Shown here in pieces: positions 1 through 7,710 of a stretch of 64,000 nt of DNA. Made by a program: the position numbers and the translations under genes. A model generated the notes under the pieces. That model was not told where the DNA came from and did not search any database. It saw only the letters and a list, made by a program, of their open reading frames with translations. Within the stretch, counting starts at the first letter, position 1; each line of letters begins with the position of its first letter. Source of the stretch: an uncultured Oscillospiraceae bacterium (lineage in GTDB: Bacteria > Bacillota > Clostridia > Oscillospirales > Ruminococcaceae); the NCBI GenBank assembly GCA_934462925.1, contig CAKSIT010000004.1, positions 1 through 64,000 of the forward strand, written 5' to 3'.

Positions 1-94
1 CGGTCGCCCGACGGGCAGTTCCGGCTGTATGCGCCTTTGTGGCGGCGCTTTTCACACGCGGGAAATGCGGCTTGCAGGTTCGTTTTACAAATAA
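1..94 (+). CDS. possible 3' end of an upstream gene (partial)
   Basis: One plus-strand frame is open from the window edge to a TAA at 92-94 and stops two bases before a strong terminator hairpin at 96-128. That is the position expected for the end of a plus-strand gene. Only about 30 residues are visible and they match nothing I recognise. Another frame stays open through the hairpin and is less likely. The reading frame is inferred from the stop-terminator spacing alone. Confidence 0.25.
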   Translation, partial: GRPTGSSGCMRLCGGAFHTREMRLAGSFYK

Positions 95-95
95 T

Positions 96-128
96 ACCGC
101 CCCGATTTTTGTTTCGGGGCGGTGTTTT
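96..128 (+). terminator. Rho-independent terminator
   Basis: A 10-bp GC-rich inverted repeat (96-105 with 114-123) is followed by GTTTTG. It lies between whatever ends at the left edge and the convergent lipoprotein gene, so it may serve both strands. Confidence 0.75.
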
Positions 129-138
129 GCTTTATGAA

Positions 139-939
139 TTATGCAAGTTCATATTTTTCGAGAATATCATTATACAGCATAAGGTCTATATCCGCGCTCT
201 CGTACACGCCGAAGTCCTCGGGCGAGATGTTGCCCGTTTCCTGCGCTATCCTCTCCTCAATGGCGAGGTACTGTTCAAGCTCCTGCGCGTTCAGCGCGTA
301 GAACTCGCCGCCGTTTGGCATTATGTAAAGCCCGCTCTCTGCGGCGGCGTCCATTTCGCTTTCGGAAAGCGGCGTATGCTCCGCGAAAATCTCGCCGCGC
401 CCGTCCGCTATCGACTGCACGGCGCAAACGGCTGCGTCAAGCCCGTCGTTCGGCAGGGGATACCGCCCCGAGCTGTCGCCCGCGCACCAGTACGTGCCGC
501 TGTTATCGCCCTTGTAAAGGAACATTATCCACCTGTCGCCGCTTTGCATGGGCGTCATGGCGCTTGACGTTACTATCCGGTTATCCTCGGGGACGTACCC
601 GCACCTTTGCGAAACCTCGATATTGTCGGCGCTGTCGCCCTTAAGCACCTGCTCCACCTCGACGCTTACGGTGGACTGCACCGTGCGCACAATGTCCCGC
701 CCGAACTCCTCGCTGTACTCGCGGGTTATCTCGGTATCGGGCGAGCCGCTCACCCTGCCTATTATAACAAGCTCGCTTGCGGCTTCAAGCTCGTCAAGCG
801 TGTGGTAGGTGGCTCTGTCGGTGGATATCCTAACAACCTCTGCGTCCGCGGGAATGCCGCCCTTTGCGGAGCAGCCGCACAGCGCGCAGCACACCGTGCC
901 TTGCGAAAGCGCCGCAGCAACGGAAATAAAACGTTTCAT
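139..939 (-). CDS. predicted secreted lipoprotein, unknown function
   Basis: The protein is 266 residues when started at the ATG at 939. An in-frame GTG six bases upstream is less likely because an AGCAGG sequence sits five bases before the ATG. The N-terminus has a basic start, a hydrophobic run and a lipobox-like LCGC ending at Cys23, so export and lipid anchoring are expected. The rest is acidic and soluble with no recognised domain; phrases such as VQSTVSVEVEQVLKG suggest a beta-rich domain. It is monocistronic on the minus strand and convergent with whatever lies left of the window. No function is assigned. Confidence 0.7.
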   Translation of the reverse strand: MKRFISVAAALSQGTVCCALCGCSAKGGIPADAEVVRISTDRATYHTLDELEAASELVIIGRVSGSPDTEITREYSEEFGRDIVRTVQSTVSVEVEQVLKGDSADNIEVSQRCGYVPEDNRIVTSSAMTPMQSGDRWIMFLYKGDNSGTYWCAGDSSGRYPLPNDGLDAAVCAVQSIADGRGEIFAEHTPLSESEMDAAAESGLYIMPNGGEFYALNAQELEQYLAIEERIAQETGNISPEDFGVYESADIDLMLYNDILEKYELA

Positions 940-1108
940 AAGCACCTGCTTTCTGTAAACCCGAGGTTTGTCCTCTCCTGCGTGGTAATTACATTATAAC
1001 GTCGCCGCTTCAAAATGTCAATAGATTTAGCGAATAAACAATGTTGACTTTTTGCACAAACTTTTCTCGTATAATCTCAACATATTATTCAAAATTGATA
1101 AAAACCGC

Positions 1109-1137
1109 TTTACAAACGAGGTATATAGTGCTATAAT
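1109..1137 (+). promoter_or_regulatory. sigma-A type promoter for the APH-like kinase
   Basis: TTTACA at 1109-1114, a 17-bp spacer and TATAAT at 1132-1137, 54 bp before the start codon at 1192. A second TATAAT at 1070-1075 lacks a well-spaced -35 element. Confidence 0.75.
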
Positions 1138-1191
1138 GTAAACATGAGGAAAAGCCTGTTAAGGCTGCATATACAGAAAGGACAATGACCT

Positions 1192-1947
1192 ATGGAACTG
1201 AAAAAACTTATCTCCGAGAGCGAAAAGGTGCAGATATACGAATGCGACGGCAAGTGCGTAAAGGTGTTCAAAGACCCCAACGAGCCTAAAAGTGTTGTGC
1301 TTTACGAGGCGCTGACCCACACGCGCGTTGAGGAAACGGGCTACAATCGCATTCCCGCGTTTGAGGAGATACTGCGCATAGACGGCAAGTGGGCCATTGT
1401 CTACCGCTTTATCGAGGGGCAGACCCTGCGCCAGATAATAGACAAAGACCCCAAGCACGCCGACAAGTATCTCGAGCAGATGGTTGACCTGCAAATCGAG
1501 ATAAACTCGCTGCGTTCCGCAAAGATAAGCAAGCTTAAGGACTACCTTAAGCGCTCAATAGAGGGGCTTGACATGATAGACGACGTTAAGAAGTACGAGC
1601 TTCTCACGCGCCTTGAATCCATGCCGAAGCACGTAAAGCTCTGCCACGGCGACTTCTGCCCCGAGAACATAATCGTAAACAGCGACGGCGTTTTCGTTGT
1701 AGACTGGCTGCGCGCAAAGCAGGGCAACGCCTCTGCGGACATTGCAAAGACCTACCTGCGCCTGTGCCTGTCGCACAACACCGAGTACGCAGAGAAGTAC
1801 TTAAAGCTCTACTGCGCAAAGACGGGTACTGCAATGAAGTACGTTCAGGACTGGCTGCCCATAGTCGCTGCGGCGCAGCTTAAGTTCAAGCGCCCTGAGG
1901 AGCGCGAGCTGCTGCTCACATGGATTGACATTGCGGACTATTCATAA
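1192..1947 (+). CDS. aminoglycoside/choline kinase-like phosphotransferase
   Basis: A 251-residue cytoplasmic protein of the APH/protein-kinase-like fold. It carries the Brenner-type catalytic loop HGDFCPENIIV and, about 12 residues on, the metal-binding VVDWLRA motif, the order expected for the family. The N-terminal lobe has a plausible ATP-binding Lys in KCVKVFKD. Known members phosphorylate small molecules such as aminoglycosides, choline or sugars; the substrate here cannot be read from sequence, and resistance should not be assumed. AGAAAGGA precedes the ATG. The gene stands alone between its own promoter and terminator. Confidence 0.8.
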   Translation: MELKKLISESEKVQIYECDGKCVKVFKDPNEPKSVVLYEALTHTRVEETGYNRIPAFEEILRIDGKWAIVYRFIEGQTLRQIIDKDPKHADKYLEQMVDLQIEINSLRSAKISKLKDYLKRSIEGLDMIDDVKKYELLTRLESMPKHVKLCHGDFCPENIIVNSDGVFVVDWLRAKQGNASADIAKTYLRLCLSHNTEYAEKYLKLYCAKTGTAMKYVQDWLPIVAAAQLKFKRPEERELLLTWIDIADYS

Positions 1948-1981
1948 GAAGTCCTCGTAAGTTATCGGGTACATATTTACA

Positions 1982-2009
1982 GGGGCTGCTTGCGGCAGCC
2001 CCTTTTCTT
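1982..2009 (+). terminator. Rho-independent terminator
   Basis: An 8-bp perfect stem (1982-1989 with 1995-2002), a 5-nt loop and a T-rich tail TTTTCTTT follow the phosphotransferase gene. Confidence 0.85.
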
Positions 2010-2041
2010 TGGGCTTCATTACACAAAGATTCAAAAAAGTG

Positions 2042-2070
2042 TTGAAAAAAAGCGCGGGATATGCTATAAT
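2042..2070 (+). promoter_or_regulatory. sigma-A type promoter
   Basis: TTGAAA at 2042-2047, a 17-bp spacer and TATAAT at 2065-2070, about 40 bp before the start of the repeat protein at 2112. Confidence 0.85.
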
Positions 2071-2111
2071 AAACATAGTAATATTCTAAAAAGCTGAAAG
2101 GGGGTCGTGCG

Positions 2112-2864
2112 ATGAAGTGTGCGCTCTGGCTGAACAGGCGCAGGGTCTTTTCTGCGGAGGAGATTCCCGCGAGCTTTGACCTTGCCTCGCTGCGCGGGTA
2201 TTTTCTTGCAGGCTCTCTTGTTCCGTGGCTTCGCGACAACGGCGGCGCTGCCTTTGCGGAGAAGCTTAGCGGGCTTTCTGCGGACGACCCTGCGCTAAAC
2301 GACCGCCTGACGGAGGTTTTCTGCGGCGTTCTGCCCGAGCCTTGCAGGCCGCAGGCTGCGACCCCGTTTACAGGCGAAGCGGAGCGCGCAGGCGCGGCGC
2401 AGGGCGCGTGTTCGTTCGGCGGCTCGGGCGGAGCTGGCGGCTCGCTGAGCGGGAGCTTCCGGCAGGGCGCAACGTCCTACAAAGGCTTTGGCAGCATGGC
2501 GTGGGAGAGCTTACAGGCGTTCGGTTCGTGGCGCGCGGCAGCGTCCTACAAAGGCTTTGGCAGCTTGACTTGGGAGAGCTTACAGGCGCTCGGCTCATGG
2601 CGCGCGGCAACGTCCTACAAAGGCTTCGGCAGCATGACGAGCGGAGCGTCCGCTGCGAGCGGAGCGTCCGCTGCGAGCGGCGCGTTCGGTTCTTTCGCGC
2701 TTGACAGATTCCTTGCGAACTGGGAGCGCGTGCTTCGGTGGGAGCAGCCGCGCGGCTCGTTCACAATGCTGCTTGAGGACGAATACGACCGTATTCTGCT
2801 GCTGACGCTTGCAAAATGCCCGCTGGACCGCTACGGTTACGGCATCCACGTACTCTACGACTGA
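2112..2864 (+). CDS. hypothetical protein with internal 23-residue repeats
   Basis: A 250-residue soluble protein with no signal peptide; AAAGGGGG precedes the ATG. It has three parts. The N-terminal helical segment (about 1-75) contains YFLAGSL..WL..NG, a pattern I associate loosely with the start of assorted bacterial repeat proteins. The middle has about two and a half copies of a 23-residue unit beginning SYKGFGS and ending SWRAA, then two copies of GASAAS. The C-terminal segment ends in RYGYGIHVLYD and is rich in Leu and Asp. I do not recognise a named family. The glycosyltransferase-like gene follows 83 bp later on the same strand and may be co-transcribed. Confidence 0.6.
   Translation: MKCALWLNRRRVFSAEEIPASFDLASLRGYFLAGSLVPWLRDNGGAAFAEKLSGLSADDPALNDRLTEVFCGVLPEPCRPQAATPFTGEAERAGAAQGACSFGGSGGAGGSLSGSFRQGATSYKGFGSMAWESLQAFGSWRAAASYKGFGSLTWESLQALGSWRAATSYKGFGSMTSGASAASGASAASGAFGSFALDRFLANWERVLRWEQPRGSFTMLLEDEYDRILLLTLAKCPLDRYGYGIHVLYD
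2473..2676 (+). repeat. intragenic tandem repeats (69 bp and 18 bp units)
   Basis: Units of 69 bp begin at 2473, 2542 and 2611 (the third partial), all opening with CGTCCTACAAAGGC. They are followed by two identical 18-bp units at 2641-2658 and 2659-2676. All keep the reading frame of the 2112-2864 gene, so copy number changes would preserve it. Confidence 0.9.
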
Positions 2865-2947
2865 CCCGCGCCGCGTTTTATGCAGTGCGGGCTTCAATTT
2901 GTCCCCATGCGGGATTTGCGCCGTTTGGCGCGCGGAAAGGGGCTTTC

Positions 2948-3775
2948 ATGAACGCTATACACATACTCTCCACAGCGCCCGCGCGCGCACGCGGCAGGGA
3001 TTACCGCGCAGAGGACTTTGATATGTACTGCACGGCGCTTTCTGCGCTTACATGGCGCAGGTACAACGGCGGCATAGCGCTCTGCACCGACAGCGCCGGC
3101 GCGGCGTTCTGCGAAAAAGCGGGGATAACCGCGCTATGGGACGAGGTGCGCGTGTGCGTTGCGGACGACCTTGAGGGCATAGACCCCGAGATGTTCTGGG
3201 CGGGGGGAAAGCTGCTTGCGCTGCGTGACACACCCGCGCCCGTAGTCATGCTTGACACGGACTTTATCGTGTGGAAGCGCCTGGAGTTCGGCTCGGGCGT
3301 TATAGCCGCCCACCGCGAGGAGCTTTCAGAGGAAGTGTACCCGCCGCTGTCGTATTTCAGCGCGCACGGGCATATCATACCCGACTTTGACGAGAGCGCG
3401 CTGCCGCTCAACACCGCGTTTTTGTATCTCCCGAACGACGACTTGCGGGAGTTTTACACCGCGCAGGCCATAGCCTTTATGAAGTCTGCCAAGCGCTGTG
3501 GGGAAACGCTGCGCTACATGGTGTTTGCCGAGCAGCGCATGGCTGCAATGTGCGCGGAGTACACGGGTACGCCCGTTGAAACGCTTCTCGACCACCGCAG
3601 CCTGTTCTACCCGCAGGACGATTTTACGCACCTTTGGGGCGCAAAGCAGCAAATGCGCGAGCGCCCCGAGCTTCGCGCGGAGCTTGTGGGCAACTGCCGC
3701 AGGCGGCTTCTCAGGGATTTCCCCAAGTACGGGTTTATTGCGGAAGCGATAGACAGATATTGTGAAGACAAATAA
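2948..3775 (+). CDS. glycosyltransferase-like protein (DUF6734-like)
   Basis: A 275-residue protein started at the ATG at 2948 behind GGAAAGGGG; longer upstream frames lack a ribosome site. The N-terminus reads as a nucleotide-sugar transferase fold: a first strand MNAIHILSTAP, a region on the local carbohydrate or counterpart (RYNGGIALCTD), and a DxD-type LDTDFIVW motif near residue 100 that could bind metal and sugar nucleotide. It resembles the DUF6734 group found near polysaccharide genes. Donor and acceptor are unknown. The family name is from memory of the pattern, not from a search. Confidence 0.55.
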   Translation: MNAIHILSTAPARARGRDYRAEDFDMYCTALSALTWRRYNGGIALCTDSAGAAFCEKAGITALWDEVRVCVADDLEGIDPEMFWAGGKLLALRDTPAPVVMLDTDFIVWKRLEFGSGVIAAHREELSEEVYPPLSYFSAHGHIIPDFDESALPLNTAFLYLPNDDLREFYTAQAIAFMKSAKRCGETLRYMVFAEQRMAAMCAEYTGTPVETLLDHRSLFYPQDDFTHLWGAKQQMRERPELRAELVGNCRRRLLRDFPKYGFIAEAIDRYCEDK

Positions 3776-3778
3776 AAT

Positions 3779-3810
3779 AGCGCGGGAAATGAATGCTCCC
3801 GCGCTTTTTT
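3779..3810. terminator. bidirectional terminator
   Basis: A 9-bp stem AGCGCGGGA/TCCCGCGCT (3779-3787 with 3797-3805) is followed by TTTTTT on the plus strand. It separates the glycosyltransferase-like gene from the convergent ABC ATPase gene. Confidence 0.85.
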
Positions 3811-4475
3811 CAGCTTACGATTTTACCGTCGGATATCCTTATCAGCCGCTGCGCTTCGCGGGCGGTCTGCTCGTTGTGGGTTATCATAACGATGGTTTTC
3901 CCCCTGCGGTTGAGCGCTGAGAGTATATCCAGCACCTCGCGCCCCGAGCGGCTGTCAAGGTTGCCGCAGGGTTCGTCCGCGAGTATCATGGACGGGTCTG
4001 AGGCAATGGCGCGGGCTATGGCTGCGCGCTGCTGCTGTCCGCCCGACATTTCGCAGGGACGGTGCAGCGCCCTTTGCGACAGGCTCACGCTTTCGAGCGC
4101 TGCGAGCGCGCGCTCCCGCCGCTGCGCCTTCGGAACGCGGCGGTAAACCAGCGGAAGCTCCACGTTTTCAAGCGCGGTAAGGCTTGGTATAAGGTTGAAA
4201 CTCTGAAAGATGAAGCCTATCTTCACCCCGCGTATTTCGCTCAGCTTCTCGTCGTCAAGGCAGGACACGTCCGTTCCGTCGAGAATATAGCTGCCCGAGG
4301 TGGGCTGGTCAAGGCAGCCGAGAATGTTCATAAGCGTTGATTTGCCCGAGCCGCTCGCGCCCGAAATGGTGACGTATTCGCCGTCGGCTATGTCAAGGCT
4401 CACCCCGTCGAGCGCCTTTACGCTGGCGTTCCCTATGCTGTAGTACCTGCAAAGTCCCTGTGCTTTTATCGGCAT
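3810..4475 (-). CDS. ABC transporter ATP-binding protein, LolD/MacB type, without visible permease
   Basis: A 221-residue nucleotide-binding subunit. It has Walker A GASGSGKST at 39-47, a Q-loop in FIFQSFNLI, the signature MSGGQQQR, Walker B ILADEPCGNLDS and the H-loop MITHN. The overall pattern is that of the MacB/LolD/SalX class, which normally works with an FtsX-like permease in lipoprotein, peptide or drug export. The usual DEPTGNLDS has Cys in place of Thr. No permease lies next to it: downstream is convergent and upstream is rnpB. It must therefore pair with a permease elsewhere. Confidence 0.9.
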   Translation of the reverse strand: MPIKAQGLCRYYSIGNASVKALDGVSLDIADGEYVTISGASGSGKSTLMNILGCLDQPTSGSYILDGTDVSCLDDEKLSEIRGVKIGFIFQSFNLIPSLTALENVELPLVYRRVPKAQRRERALAALESVSLSQRALHRPCEMSGGQQQRAAIARAIASDPSMILADEPCGNLDSRSGREVLDILSALNRRGKTIVMITHNEQTAREAQRLIRISDGKIVS

Positions 4476-4570
4476 GGCAATTCCCCCTTTGGGAATATTG
4501 TTGACAGGATAAGGGGGGATTATCCGCGGCGCGAAAGTAAAATCCGCTTCAAAAGTTATTGCGCGCCCCC

Positions 4571-4599
4571 TTGATTTTTGCGCGGAGTTGTGCTATAAT
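4571..4599 (+). promoter_or_regulatory. rnpB promoter
   Basis: TTGATT at 4571-4576, a 17-bp spacer and TATAAT at 4594-4599, seven bases before the predicted 5' end of RNase P RNA. Confidence 0.85.
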
Positions 4600-4605
4600 G
4601 CAAGG

Positions 4606-4949
4606 GTGACTTCATTATATGACCGCGGGACGCGAGAGCGTCATGAGGAAAGTCCGAGCATCACAGAGCAGGGTAACTGATAACGTCAGCCGAGGGCGAC
4701 CTCAGGGCAAGTGCAACAGAAAAGATACCGCCGCCGCAAGGCGGTAAGGGTGGAATGGTGGGGTAAGAGCCCACCGGAGCGCAGGAGACTGCGCTGCCGT
4801 GTAAACCCTACCCGATGCAACACCGATTGGTGCGGAGGATAACGCGTCTGCTCGGCGCGCTTCGTTGAAAGGTGGCTTGACCCCGTCGGCGACGGCGGGG
4901 CTAGATAGATGGTCATACACGACAGAACTCGGCTTATCGATGGAGTCAC
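4606..4949 (+). ncRNA. rnpB: RNase P RNA
   Basis: This is the catalytic RNA that matures tRNA 5' ends. The 5' hallmark GAGGAAAGTCCGAGC lies about 35 nt in, and the 3' hallmark GACAGAACTCGGCTTATCGA lies at 4921-4940. P1 forms from GTGACT at 4606 and AGTCAC at 4944-4949, which sets the ends at about 344 nt. The core ACCCTACCCGATGCAACA region is also present. A promoter and terminator flank it exactly, so it is an independent transcription unit. I did not fold it fully, so the A/B class is not stated. Confidence 0.97.
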
Positions 4950-4965
4950 ACCATTTTAAGAGCAG

Positions 4966-4994
4966 GCGCTTCCGCTGCGGCGGGGGCGCTTTTT
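4966..4994 (+). terminator. rnpB terminator
   Basis: A 10-bp stem with two G-U pairs (4966-4975 with 4980-4989), a TGCG loop and TTTTT at 4990-4994, directly after rnpB. Confidence 0.9.
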
Positions 4995-5176
4995 GTCTGC
5001 GGGAGAACGGCGCTTTCTGCAAGAGCGCGCGGGAGTTGTTTCACGCGTGGTTAAAATCTGCATACGTTCTGAATAATATTCACCGTAAACTTGATGAAAA
5101 ACAAGCTGAAATGCCGCGCAAAAATGTGAAATTATATAAAAATCCATATTAAGAATGCGAAAACTGCAATTTTCGG

Positions 5177-5205
5177 TTGACTTTATTGCAAATATGTGAT
5201 ATCCT
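5177..5205 (+). promoter_or_regulatory. promoter for the binding-protein gene, with leader hairpin
   Basis: TTGACT at 5177-5182, a 17-bp spacer and TATCCT at 5200-5205 with a TG-like extension upstream. The leader then contains a 7-bp perfect inverted repeat GGGCGCG/CGCGCCC (5233-5239 with 5248-5254) before the ribosome site. The hairpin has no T-run, so it may be an operator or an mRNA-stability element. Confidence 0.6.
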
Positions 5206-5276
5206 TTTCTCATAAAACAAACCACAGAACAAGGGCGCGGCAAATCTCGCGCCCGAAAAGCAAAGGAGAAACTAAC

Positions 5277-6107
5277 ATGAAAAAGATGATTTCTGCTCTT
5301 GCAGCCTGCACGCTGGCGCTTTCGCTTGCGGCGTGTTCCACAGGCAAGACCTCTGACAGCTCGTCGGGCGCGGACAGCTCCGAGAGCGTAAGCTCGGCAG
5401 CGGGCGAGGGCTTCAAGATTGAGAAGCTGACCGTAGGCTCGGATATCGCGTACCCCCCGTTCGAGTATTTCGACACGGACGGCGTTACGCCCATAGGCGT
5501 TGACGTTGAGCTTGCATACGCTATCGGCGAAAAGCTCGGCTGCGAGGTGGAGATGGTGAACACGGGCTGGGACGGCATTTTCTCGGGTCTTGCAAAGGGC
5601 GACTACGACATTGTTATGTCATCTGTAACGATAACGCCCGACAGGCTTCTCGAGTTCGACTTTTCCGAGCCGTATATAGAGAACTGGCAGTCTATAAACG
5701 TGCTTAAGGACGCTGCGGTAAAGCCCGCTTCCCCCGACGAGCTTGCGGGGCTTAAGGTAGGCTATCAGGAGGACACCACGTCCGACTTCTACCTTACGGA
5801 CTACATTGAAAAGCACGGTATCGAGGTGCAGACGTTCGAGTACGCTACCGTAATGAACGCATGGGACGACCTTGCCGCAGGCAGGCTTGACGCGGTAATT
5901 TCCGACAGCACGGTTGCGACAAAGTACCTCTCCGAGGGGACATACGAGCAGACATGGAATCAGCAGTCCGTCGAGGGCGACGTTCCCGAGCAGTTCGGCG
6001 TATGTATGCCCAAGGGCAGCACGGAGCTTCAGGCGGCGATAAACAAGGCGCTGGAGGAGATAAAGGCTGACGGCACTATGGATAAGATTCTTGATACGTA
6101 TTTCTGA
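5277..6107 (+). CDS. amino-acid type ABC transporter substrate-binding lipoprotein (family 3)
   Basis: A 276-residue lipoprotein started at the ATG at 5277 behind AAAGGAG. The signal peptide ends in LAAC with the lipid Cys near residue 20, followed by a Ser-rich linker. The mature part has the family 3 hallmarks: SDIAYPPFEY, GVDVELAYAIGEKLG, GDYDIVMSSVTITPDR and a late AVISDSTVA segment. Known members capture polar amino acids and pass them to a permease and ATPase. Neither partner is adjacent; the gene has its own promoter and terminator, so the partners must be encoded elsewhere. The ligand cannot be predicted reliably. Confidence 0.9.
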   Translation: MKKMISALAACTLALSLAACSTGKTSDSSSGADSSESVSSAAGEGFKIEKLTVGSDIAYPPFEYFDTDGVTPIGVDVELAYAIGEKLGCEVEMVNTGWDGIFSGLAKGDYDIVMSSVTITPDRLLEFDFSEPYIENWQSINVLKDAAVKPASPDELAGLKVGYQEDTTSDFYLTDYIEKHGIEVQTFEYATVMNAWDDLAAGRLDAVISDSTVATKYLSEGTYEQTWNQQSVEGDVPEQFGVCMPKGSTELQAAINKALEEIKADGTMDKILDTYF

Positions 6108-6125
6108 TTTCGGGTAAATAAAAAC

Positions 6126-6154
6126 GCGCGGAGCAATTGCTTCGCGCATTTTTT
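6126..6154. terminator. terminator between convergent genes
   Basis: A 9-bp stem with AATT loop (6126-6134 with 6139-6147) is followed by ATTTTTT on the plus strand. It ends the binding-protein transcript. Confidence 0.85.
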
Positions 6155-6169
6155 ATGCCTTGCTTTACG

Positions 6170-6757
6170 TTACTTTTCCTCAAACTCAACGTCAATAGAA
6201 TCGGGCTGCTGATTCTTGACGATTTTTACCGCGGTAATTACCGTGCTGAAATTAAGCACGCCCTCGGAGAGCAGCGAGATACCGAGCAGTATCATAATAA
6301 GCCTGCTGCCGCCCGCGGGGTTCAGAAGCAGCACAAGCCCAAGCGCGCCCGTTACAAGCGCGAGCGCCAGTATAAGCCACCACTGCCCTATACCGAAGCG
6401 CTTTGCCTCAAGCGCTATCTGAATCTTGAAAAGCCCGTCCGCCATGATGTAAAGCCCGAGCGAAATGCAGATGAACGACGCAAGGCTCTGCGGGTGCAGC
6501 AAAAATACAACGCCGAGCGCCACGAGCAGTATTCCGAACGGCAGGTCGTACTGGAACGCCAGCCTGTAAAGGTCGCGCGAGAAGAACCCCACGAGCCTTA
6601 CCGCGCCGAACACTATCATCATAATGCCCGTGATTATCCCGAACGCCTCTGCGGAGAACGAGGGGAATACGATAAGCACAAGCCCCAGCACGCACAGCAG
6701 CGCGGATACGACTATATAACCTGTTTTGGCAGCTTTCATTGGAGCGGTAGACCGCAT
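6170..6757 (-). CDS. HdeD/DUF308-type membrane protein
   Basis: A 195-residue integral membrane protein. It is started at the ATG at 6757 (MRSTAP) behind AGGAG with eight bases of spacing; an upstream GTG overlaps the ribosome site. There are six hydrophobic segments in repeated two-helix units with GxxxxxxG-type motifs such as GIITGIMMIVFGAVRLVGF and a repeat-like LGLYIMADGLFKIQIAL, which fits the DUF308/HdeD group. Known E. coli HdeD is linked to acid stress; the role in Clostridia is not established. The acidic C-terminus (VEFEEK) would face the cytoplasm. It has a single-gene transcript. Confidence 0.75.
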   Translation of the reverse strand: MRSTAPMKAAKTGYIVVSALLCVLGLVLIVFPSFSAEAFGIITGIMMIVFGAVRLVGFFSRDLYRLAFQYDLPFGILLVALGVVFLLHPQSLASFICISLGLYIMADGLFKIQIALEAKRFGIGQWWLILALALVTGALGLVLLLNPAGGSRLIMILLGISLLSEGVLNFSTVITAVKIVKNQQPDSIDVEFEEK

Positions 6758-6840
6758 ATAAAACACTCCTTCCGATATACGGGTTTGTTTGTGATTTTAT
6801 TATAACACGGAGGCGCGGTTATATAAACGGGCAAAAGCGC

Positions 6841-6870
6841 GCCCGCTGTCCGATTTTTCGACAGCGGGGC
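6841..6870 (-). terminator. likely terminator for the TetR gene
   Basis: A 9-bp inverted repeat CCCGCTGTC/GACAGCGGG with a loop of about 10 nt. Read on the minus strand it is followed by GCGCTTTTGC, a weak T-run. Confidence 0.5.
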
Positions 6871-6972
6871 GAATTTGTATAAAAACAGGGCAAAAGCGAT
6901 AATATGCCCAAAAAACGGTTTGCGCGGGCGAGTGCAGCCCTGCGGCTTCGGCGACCCATACGGGGCGGCGCG

Positions 6973-7539
6973 CTAGCGCTTATTAAGTTCGCGGCTGCGG
7001 CGAATAAGCTCTGCGGAAAGCCCTCTGCAAAGCTCGGTTACGTGGTATATCTCCTTTATGGCGTCGTCCTTCATGCCGTTGGACACCCAGTCCACGCACA
7101 GCCCGAAAATCTCGCACTTAAGCAGGCGTACGGTGACTGCGCGGTCGTATTCGCTTACGGCGTCCGTGCCGAACGCCGTGTCGAGGTAGGTGCGCACTAC
7201 GTACTCGCATATGTCCATAAGGTTGCGCACGTATATGTCGCGGCTTATGGAGTCGTATATATGAAGCACGGCGCGCTTGTTCTCCACGGCAAACCTGAAC
7301 GCTAGGTTAAGGCACTCGTCTATAGTGTTTATCGTGGGGTACTTCGCTATTATGGAGTCTATCTCGTCCTTTGCTATCTCCTCTATAAGCGCGGGAATGT
7401 CCTGATAGTGGTAGTAGAACGAGTTGCGGTTTATCCCGCACTCCTCCACAATGCTGCGCACGCTTATCTTGTTGAGCGGCATTTCGTTCAGCAGCTTCAG
7501 AAAGGCGGCTTTTATAGCCTGTTTGGTGAAGTTGGGCAT
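6973..7539 (-). CDS. TetR/AcrR family transcriptional regulator
   Basis: A 188-residue protein started at MPNFTKQ (ATG at 7539), preceded by GGAGGAAAGCC; the longer upstream frame has no ribosome site. The N-terminal helix-turn-helix reads TKQAIKAAFLKLL...ISVRSIVEECGINRNSFYYHY, the standard TetR DNA-binding domain, while the C-terminal two thirds would form the ligand-binding and dimer domain. No efflux or enzyme gene is divergent within a few hundred bases except the repeat lipoprotein at 7711, which shares the intergenic region and is the best local target candidate. The promoter region is AT-rich with repeated TTAATGTTAATG-like steps that could be an operator. Confidence 0.85.
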   Translation of the reverse strand: MPNFTKQAIKAAFLKLLNEMPLNKISVRSIVEECGINRNSFYYHYQDIPALIEEIAKDEIDSIIAKYPTINTIDECLNLAFRFAVENKRAVLHIYDSISRDIYVRNLMDICEYVVRTYLDTAFGTDAVSEYDRAVTVRLLKCEIFGLCVDWVSNGMKDDAIKEIYHVTELCRGLSAELIRRSRELNKR

Positions 7540-7568
7540 GGCTTTCCTCCGTTGAATGTGGTGTTTTA

Positions 7569-7597
7569 ATTTTATCATGTTTTAATGTTAATGTCAA
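7569..7597 (-). promoter_or_regulatory. promoter of the TetR gene
   Basis: On the minus strand: TTGACA (7592-7597), a 17-bp spacer and TAAAAT (7569-7574), 30 bp before the start. The spacer carries two ACATTAA/AACATGA half-site-like steps, a plausible autoregulatory operator. Confidence 0.7.
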
Positions 7598-7647
7598 GCG
7601 CGGCATTGACAAAAACCGCTCTGCGGGGACGACTTTTTGAAAAGGTA

Positions 7648-7676
7648 TTTACAAAAGTACAATAACGTGTTATAAT
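7648..7676 (+). promoter_or_regulatory. promoter of the repeat lipoprotein gene
   Basis: TTTACA at 7648-7653, a 17-bp spacer and TATAAT at 7671-7676, 35 bp before the ATG at 7711. Confidence 0.8.
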
Positions 7677-7710
7677 AGAGCTGAATTCATAAGCTATGGG
7701 AGAGGATAAC

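Noticed and set aside
1044..1075. Promoter TTGACT..TATAAT upstream of the kinase gene
   Set aside because: The spacing is 20 bp, too long; the 1109-1137 pair with 17 bp is better.
1192..1947. Antibiotic resistance gene
   Set aside because: The APH-like fold alone does not show aminoglycoside use; there is no mobile element or resistance neighbour.
5619..6149. Long opposite-strand frames within real genes (for example opposite metG, ahcY, abfA, rfbA and the 988-residue binding protein)
   Set aside because: They mirror the GC-rich codon pattern of the true genes, are rich in Arg/Val/His and have no ribosome sites or recognisable motifs.
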